Assembly: GCF_002776695.1 (NCBI RefSeq)
Contig: NZ_LFJC01000003.1
Span: 2,548,339 to 2,612,338 of the forward strand
Reading direction: 5' to 3'
Origin: Bradyrhizobium nitroreducens
GTDB lineage: Bacteria; Pseudomonadota; Alphaproteobacteria; Rhizobiales; Xanthobacteraceae
DNA: 64,000 bases
This document shows positions 58,987-64,000 of this stretch, piece by piece. The notes beneath the pieces were generated by a model, which did no database searches, was not told the origin of the DNA, and saw nothing but the letters and a program-made list of their open reading frames with translations. The position numbers and the translations under genes are program-made. The stretch's first letter is position 1, and each line of letters begins with the position of its first letter.

Positions 58987-60894
58987 ATGGCGGGCATCCA
59001 CGCGCTCGATCGGCTCATCGGCAGCGACTATCCGGATCTGTTGACGGACGCGGAAGTCCGCGCTTTCGAGCAAGTCCCTTACGCCGAGCGCGTTGCGGCC
59101 GAGAGCACCTATGAGGCGATCACATTGGGTGCGGCGCGCAACCCCGACGGGGCGGCGATCCAGTTTCTGCAGAACGCCGATCCGGCCGACACGCCGCAGG
59201 TTGTCACGTACCGCGATTTCATCGCGCGCGTCACGCAGGCCGCCAACATGTATCACGCGCTGGGCGCGGAGAAGGACGACGTCATCAGCTTCATGCTGCC
59301 GCTGGTGCCCGATGCCTTCGTGACGCTCTTCGGCGCGGAGGTGGCGGGCATCGCCAATCCCGTCAATCCGCTGCTGGAGCCGCACCAGATCGCGGAGATT
59401 CTGGAGGCTGCGAACACCAAGATCCTGGTCGCGCTTGGGCCGATGCCCGGCACCGATATCTGGCAGAAGGTCGAGCAGATCCGCCCGCAATTGAAGCACC
59501 TCAAGGCAATCGTGCAGGTGTTCGGCGGCGGCGATCCGGACAAGGGCGTCTTCGCCTTCAGTGATCTGATCAGGCAGCAGCCGTCGGATCGGCTGGTCAG
59601 CGGGCGCAAGATTCTTGGCAGCGACATCGCCGCCTATTTCCACACCGGCGGCACCACCGGCACGCCGAAGCTGGTGCGGCATACTCACACCAATCAGGTC
59701 TACCAGGCCTGGGCGCTCAGTCTGCTGCTGAAGTCCAAGCCCGGTTCGAACCTGCTGTTCGGCATGCCGCTGTTTCACGTCGGGGGATCGCTGACGCAGG
59801 TGCTGCTGACGTTGTCGAGCGGCGGCTCGCTGGTCGTGCTGTCGCCGAGTGGCTGGCGCAATCCGAATGCGGTGAAGAACATCTGGGGACTGGTCGAGCG
59901 CTTCAGGCCCGAGGCGCTGTCGAGCGTGCCGACGGTGCTCGCCGCGACGCTCGCGGTGCCGCCGGGTAATGCCGACATCTCCAGCCTGAAATATGCCGCC
60001 GGTGGCGGCTCGGCGATCCCCGTCGCGGTCGGCTCGGCGATCCAGGACAAGCTCAAGCTGCCGGTGGTCGAGGTCTACGGCATGACCGAGACATCGAGCG
60101 TGCACACGCTCGCCTACCCGGGCCGGCCGATCCGGCTCGGCTCGGTCGGGCTGCCCATGCCCTACGCGCGCGTGCGTATCGTGCAGCTGGATGCGGAAGG
60201 CCGCCTGATCCGCGACTGCAAGCCGGACGAAATCGGCGTCGTCATCATGGCTGGGCCCGGTGTGTTCGGCGGCTATCTCAACGACGAGCACAACAAGGGT
60301 GCCTTCGTCGACGACGTCTGGGTCAATTCCGGCGATCTCGGCCGCCTCGATGCGGACGGCTATCTCTGGATCACCGGCCGCGCCAAGGACCTCGTGATCC
60401 GCGGTGGTCACAACATCGACCCGGCGCCGATCGAGGAGATCATGTTCCGCCATCCCGCCGTCGGCTTCGCCGCGGTGGTCGGCCAGCCCGACGCCTATGC
60501 CGGAGAATTGCCGGTAGGTTACGTGCAGCTGAAGCCGGGCGCGACCGTCGAGCCGGGCGAATTGGAGACGTGGGTGCGCGAGCGCACGCCGGAGCGCGCC
60601 GCCGTTCCGGTCCAGGTCATTCCGATCGACCCGATGCCGGTCACCGGCGTCGGCAAGGTGTTCAAGCCGCAGCTGCGCTGGGACGCGGCCGAGCGCGTCT
60701 TCACCAAGGTGCTTGCGCCGCTGGTCGAGCGCGGCATCGACTGCAAGGTCAAGGTCGGTGCCCATGGCAGTCACGGGTCAATCGCGACCGTCACGCTCGC
60801 CGGTCTGCCGGCGGACCAGCGCGAGGCGGTTGCTGGCGAGGTGCACACGCTGCTCGCGCCGTTCGTGATGCGGCACGAGGTCGTGCAGGCGTAA
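58987..60894 (+). CDS. Acyl-CoA synthetase (AMP-binding family)
   Basis: A 635-residue AMP-forming ligase. The ATP/AMP motif is FHTGGTTGTPKLV, then YGMTETSSVHTLAYPG, and the hinge-C-terminal region DLGRLDADGYLWITGRAKDL, RGGHNIDPAPIEE and the lysine in TGVGKVFKPQLR. It activates a carboxylic acid to acyl-AMP and transfers it to CoA. The substrate is unknown. An N-terminal extension (MAGIHALDRLIGSDYPDLLT) is typical of a subgroup of long-chain or aromatic acid ligases. GGGAGGACGG precedes the ATG at 58987. Confidence 0.92.
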   Translation: MAGIHALDRLIGSDYPDLLTDAEVRAFEQVPYAERVAAESTYEAITLGAARNPDGAAIQFLQNADPADTPQVVTYRDFIARVTQAANMYHALGAEKDDVISFMLPLVPDAFVTLFGAEVAGIANPVNPLLEPHQIAEILEAANTKILVALGPMPGTDIWQKVEQIRPQLKHLKAIVQVFGGGDPDKGVFAFSDLIRQQPSDRLVSGRKILGSDIAAYFHTGGTTGTPKLVRHTHTNQVYQAWALSLLLKSKPGSNLLFGMPLFHVGGSLTQVLLTLSSGGSLVVLSPSGWRNPNAVKNIWGLVERFRPEALSSVPTVLAATLAVPPGNADISSLKYAAGGGSAIPVAVGSAIQDKLKLPVVEVYGMTETSSVHTLAYPGRPIRLGSVGLPMPYARVRIVQLDAEGRLIRDCKPDEIGVVIMAGPGVFGGYLNDEHNKGAFVDDVWVNSGDLGRLDADGYLWITGRAKDLVIRGGHNIDPAPIEEIMFRHPAVGFAAVVGQPDAYAGELPVGYVQLKPGATVEPGELETWVRERTPERAAVPVQVIPIDPMPVTGVGKVFKPQLRWDAAERVFTKVLAPLVERGIDCKVKVGAHGSHGSIATVTLAGLPADQREAVAGEVHTLLAPFVMRHEVVQA

Positions 60895-61234
60895 GGCGGC
60901 GTGCGATCTCCAGACCAGGCATGATGCGGCGATATGTCGTCGCATCGTGATCTGGCGAAGAGATTCCGCCGCCGGTCATTGCTGCTGCGCGCTGGACCGG
61001 GTTCATGGATCCGGGGCTGGCCAGGAGAGTCGCCTGCGCCTGCATGTGACGATCGTGGTGGCGAGACCAGCAGGGCCGGAGCTGATCTTGATCCAGGTTA
61101 AGAACACCGATCAAGCGGCCGATTCAAACATTTACCGCAACCAAAGCTTGCGGCCGCAACGCGGGCGCGAGGTTTTGATTTTAAGTTCATCTTAGATAGG
61201 TGGGTGTTCGCATCAGAGCCGGGAGGGAACTCTG
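60895..61234 (+). other. Intergenic region upstream of the GGDEF-EAL gene
   Basis: These 340 bases carry no credible ORF. A TTAA-N7-TTAG box (61181-61195) is one base from the CtrA consensus TTAA-N7-TTAA and lies 40 bases before the next ATG. GGGAGGG (61221-61227) is the ribosome site of the next gene. Confidence 0.4.
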
Positions 61235-63457
61235 ATGCACTCATTAGGTCGTTCGGAGAGAATCGGCGGTTTGGCGGGCTTCGTGCTGCTGCTTGCTGCG
61301 GCGATCGTCATGCAGATCGGGACGGGGGCGCTGGCCGCCTATGTCGCGCTGTTGTGCGTCGGGCTTGTCTGGCTGTTGGCATCGGCGGACCGGCCCAAGT
61401 CGACAACTGTGCTGGACCACGCCATCGAAAGCGTGCCCGCCGGCCTTTGTGTGTTCGCGGCGGACTTGCGGGTCATCGCCAGTAACCAGCAATTCGCGAG
61501 CATGTATGGCTTAACGCGCGCCGACGTCAAACCCGGAACGCGACTGCGCCAGATCACCGAAGCAAGGAGGGCCAAGCGCGGCCTTTCGGAGAGCGTCGTC
61601 GACGCCATCCATGGGTTCGACGCCGCGGCGACGTCGGTCCACGAGCTCCGCGACGGCCGGTTCATCTCGGTCTCGCGGCACCCGATGGCCGGCGGCGGCC
61701 TGGTCGAGGTGCATCGGGATGTTACCGGCGAGCGGTTGGCCGAGATCCGGGCCAACGAAACGATGCAGGAGCTGATCGAGAAGCAATATGCCATCGATCA
61801 GGCCGTCATCGTCGCGATCACGGACGTGAAGGGCATCATCAACTACGTCAACGACAATTTCTGCTCGATCAGCGGCTATTCGCGCGAGGAGCTGATTGGG
61901 CAAAATCATCGGATTCTGAAATCGGGCGTCCATTCCAAGGAGCTCTTTCGCGACATGTACCGCTGTCTGGCGGGCGGCCATGTCTGGCGCGGCGAACTCT
62001 GCAATCTTGCCAAATCCGGCAGGCTGTATTGGGTGGATACCGTGATCACGCCGCAGCTCGGTCCCGACGGCAAGCCCGTTGCCTATATGGCCATCCGGGT
62101 CGATATCACGGCGCGGAAGGAAGCCGAAGCCAAGCTCTCGTTCGCCGCCACGCACGATTCCCTGACCGGCCTGTTGAACCGGTGTGCGCTGTTCGATCAG
62201 GCAGGAATTGGCCCCGAGCCTGACGTGCAGCCGGACCGCCTGGGCGTTCATCTGATCGACCTCGATGGCTTCAAGCGTATCAACGATACGTTTGGGCACG
62301 ACGTCGGTGACCACCTGCTCAAGGCGGTCGCCTCGCGCCTGCGTTCGCTCGCCACGGACCGGGATCTCGTCGCGCGATTGGGCGGTGACGAGTTCGCCAT
62401 GATCCGGCGTGTGGGTGACGACGCATACGAGACCGCGCAGGATCTCGGTCGCCGCATCGTCGATGTCATGGCGGCGCCGTTCGAGATCGAGGGCCATCAG
62501 CTCGACATCAGTGCAAGCGTCGGGATCGTGCTCTGTCCGGAGCACGGCTCGAGCAGCGCCGATCTCCTGAAAAAGGCGGATCTGGCCCTTTATGAAGTCA
62601 AGGCCGCGGGCCGTGACGGCCATCGCCTCTATCAGCCTGCAATGCTCGAGGCGATCAAGGGGGAGAAAGTCCTGGAGGCGGAGCTGCGTCGCGCGATCTC
62701 GGCGCAGGAATTCGAATTGCACTACCAGCCCATCCTCGACGTCGAAAGCCGCACGGTCCATACGGCCGAGGCGCTGGTGCGGTGGCGCCATCCCGTCGAT
62801 GGTCTCGTTGCGCCCGACCGGTTCATTGCGCTGGCCGAACGCACCGGTCTGATTCAGCCGCTCAGCGAATGGATCATTCAACGGGCGTGCCTGGATGCGG
62901 TGTCCTGGCCGCCCCATGTCCAGCTCGCGGTCAACGTATCCGCGACCCAGTTCAAGCGCGGCGATCTGTTCGATGTCGTCCTGCAGGCACTGCTTCGGTC
63001 GGGCTTGAATCCGCGGCGGCTGCAGATCGAGGTCACCGAAACCGTCCTGCTCGAGCAGCAGTCCGAGCAATTGCAGACGTTCCGGCGGTTGAAGTCCATG
63101 GGTGCCACGCTCGTGCTCGATGATTTCGGCACGGGATTCTCGTCGGCGAGCTATCTGACGAATTTTCCGTTCGACAAGATCAAGATCGACAAGTCCTTCA
63201 TACAGGGCTTGTCCAGGCGCGAATGTGCGGCGGTGATTGCGTCGGCGGTCGTGCTGGCGAAGGGGTTGGGCATCAGCGTCACGGCCGAGGGAATAGAAAC
63301 CGAACCCCAGCTCGAGCACGTTCGTTCCATGGGAATCGATTTCGCGCAGGGATATCTGTTTGGTCGCCCGGTACCCTACCGCCAGTTCAAGTGCACGGCG
63401 GCGATTCCGGACGATTCGGGCCGTGTTCTGCGAACGGCGATGGCCGCCGCGAATTGA
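61235..63457 (+). CDS. PAS-GGDEF-EAL cyclic di-GMP protein
   Basis: A 740-residue inner-membrane protein. Two N-terminal helices (about 12-28 and 32-50) precede a PAS-like domain (60-165) and a second PAS domain (185-300, with NDNFCSISGYSREELIGQNH and the PAC end YMAIRVDITARKEAE). GGDEF (about 308-465) has an intact LGGDEF; the preceding RxxD inhibitory site reads TDRD. EAL (about 485-725) has EALVRWRHP, LQIEVTET, VLDDFGTGFSS and AEGIET, all catalytic residues present. It may make or break c-di-GMP, switched by the PAS input. GGGAGGG lies upstream. It is convergent with the Crp/Fnr gene. Confidence 0.93.
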   Translation: MHSLGRSERIGGLAGFVLLLAAAIVMQIGTGALAAYVALLCVGLVWLLASADRPKSTTVLDHAIESVPAGLCVFAADLRVIASNQQFASMYGLTRADVKPGTRLRQITEARRAKRGLSESVVDAIHGFDAAATSVHELRDGRFISVSRHPMAGGGLVEVHRDVTGERLAEIRANETMQELIEKQYAIDQAVIVAITDVKGIINYVNDNFCSISGYSREELIGQNHRILKSGVHSKELFRDMYRCLAGGHVWRGELCNLAKSGRLYWVDTVITPQLGPDGKPVAYMAIRVDITARKEAEAKLSFAATHDSLTGLLNRCALFDQAGIGPEPDVQPDRLGVHLIDLDGFKRINDTFGHDVGDHLLKAVASRLRSLATDRDLVARLGGDEFAMIRRVGDDAYETAQDLGRRIVDVMAAPFEIEGHQLDISASVGIVLCPEHGSSSADLLKKADLALYEVKAAGRDGHRLYQPAMLEAIKGEKVLEAELRRAISAQEFELHYQPILDVESRTVHTAEALVRWRHPVDGLVAPDRFIALAERTGLIQPLSEWIIQRACLDAVSWPPHVQLAVNVSATQFKRGDLFDVVLQALLRSGLNPRRLQIEVTETVLLEQQSEQLQTFRRLKSMGATLVLDDFGTGFSSASYLTNFPFDKIKIDKSFIQGLSRRECAAVIASAVVLAKGLGISVTAEGIETEPQLEHVRSMGIDFAQGYLFGRPVPYRQFKCTAAIPDDSGRVLRTAMAAAN

Positions 63458-63466
63458 GGCTCGGGC

Positions 63467-64000
63467 TCAGTTCAGCGCACCCAGTCGCTGAAGCTCACGC
63501 AGATCGAATACTTCAAGCACGCCGTTCGACAAATCCGCGACGCGGCGTTCCCTGAAGGCGCTGAGCACGCGGCTGACATGGACCGGCGTCAGTCCCACGG
63601 CGTCGGCAATGTGCTGCTGGCGGAGCGGCACGCGATAGCGCTCGTCGCGGATCACGTTACGGCTCGCAATCCGCTTCATCAGTTGCAGGAACAGATGGGC
63701 GATGCGCTCCTCCGCCGAGAACTGGCCGAGTGCGGCAATGGTCTCGTCGGCCGTCCTGGCCTCGTTCGCGCAACACTCCGCCGCGGCCCAGAGAATGCGC
63801 ACGTTCATCGCGACACGTGCGTGGACTTCCGTCCGCTTCATCGTGCTGACCTGGATCGCCGTCAGCGCCTTGACCGAAAAATGCAGGCGCTCGTGAAGGA
63901 GCGAGCCGGCGAGGACATCGCCTGGCAGCAGGAAGCCGAGGATCTGGCGCCGTCCGTTCGGCATCTGAAGAAATCGAAATCCCCAGCCTGCGCAAAAAAC
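63467..64000 (-). CDS. Crp/Fnr-family transcriptional regulator (5' end outside the window)
   Basis: The gene continues past the right edge: the frame remains open to base 64000, reading GWGFRFLQMPNGRRQILGFL across the ATG at 63962-63964, which is therefore internal. This is the beta-roll region of Crp/Fnr proteins, with LPGDVLAGSLL after it. The helix-turn-helix is near the end (LRQQHIADAVGLTPVHVSRV). It resembles FixK-like and NnrR-like alphaproteobacterial regulators that do not bind a cofactor. No Fnr-type Cys cluster can be judged, as the N-terminus is missing. It is convergent with the GGDEF-EAL gene. Confidence 0.88.
   Translation of the reverse strand, partial: VFCAGWGFRFLQMPNGRRQILGFLLPGDVLAGSLLHERLHFSVKALTAIQVSTMKRTEVHARVAMNVRILWAAAECCANEARTADETIAALGQFSAEERIAHLFLQLMKRIASRNVIRDERYRVPLRQQHIADAVGLTPVHVSRVLSAFRERRVADLSNGVLEVFDLRELQRLGALN

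Noticed and set aside
58738..60774. Upstream extension of the SecD-like frame over the acyl-CoA synthetase
   Set aside because: The frame stays open only because it mirrors the synthetase codons; the signal peptide and ribosome site fix the start at 58737.
63467..63964. A complete short Crp/Fnr gene starting at 63964
   Set aside because: The frame continues to the window edge with family-like sequence, so the ATG is internal and the gene is truncated by the window.

Overview
The window looks like a chromosomal segment of a Bradyrhizobium-type alphaproteobacterium (Nitrobacteraceae). The basis is strongly GC-rich coding sequence, a purC-purS-purQ-purL cluster, the alphaproteobacterial F1-ATPase inhibitor zeta subunit (DUF1476), a tandem glycine riboswitch ahead of gcvT, a BolA/CGFS-glutaredoxin neighbourhood, and many intergenic palindromes of kinds scattered through Bradyrhizobium and Rhodopseudomonas genomes. 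The species was not determined. I saw no rRNA, tRNA, CRISPR array, prophage or transposase. The window cuts gcvT at the left edge and a Crp/Fnr regulator at the right edge.

Layout. 0-7 kb: gcvT with its riboswitch, alaS followed at once by a cyclic-nucleotide-type K+ channel, two small DUF genes, and icd with a clear terminator. 7-20 kb: accessory genes. These are a TrmJ-type RNA methyltransferase fused to a decayed DUF559 nuclease domain, a TPR protein, an exported amidohydrolase, a diguanylate cyclase, an SDR/LysR divergent pair, a quinone oxidoreductase coupled to methanethiol S-methyltransferase (mddA), and a SARP-type regulator fused to an alpha/beta hydrolase.

20-29 kb is the most interesting block. 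Two operons, OsmC-flavoprotein-tandem rhodanese and ABC importer-cyanase, each have a good sigma-54 (-24/-12) promoter. Between them lies a PAS-PAS-AAA+-Fis sigma-54 activator whose start region carries a palindrome plus an extra half-site, a likely enhancer. Together they look like one regulon for importing and breaking down cyanate or a related C-N-S compound. The true substrate cannot be read from sequence.

29-41 kb: a PEP mutase/isocitrate lyase-family gene with a LysR regulator, the zeta subunit, and the purine genes purC, purS, purQ and purL. corA, a Bug-type periplasmic binding protein translationally coupled to purQ, a membrane-TPR protein, a DMT exporter and a PaaI-like thioesterase lie among them. 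41-52 kb: acyltransferase, DUF1328 behind an EcfG-like stress promoter, DUF427, bolA, LtrA, egtB-egtD (ergothioneine), CGFS glutaredoxin, a macro-domain protein, two overlapping serine hydrolases, threonine aldolase and rpsD. 52-64 kb: a free-standing E2-like acyltransferase domain, cupin, HpcH aldolase, murI, GST, a Popeye-like membrane cNMP-binding protein, an exported SecD P1-domain protein without membrane part, an acyl-CoA synthetase, a PAS-GGDEF-EAL protein and the Crp/Fnr fragment.

At least seven classes of intergenic palindrome occur. Several sit exactly on gene ends, supplying stop codons or, in the cyanate operon, a ribosome binding site.
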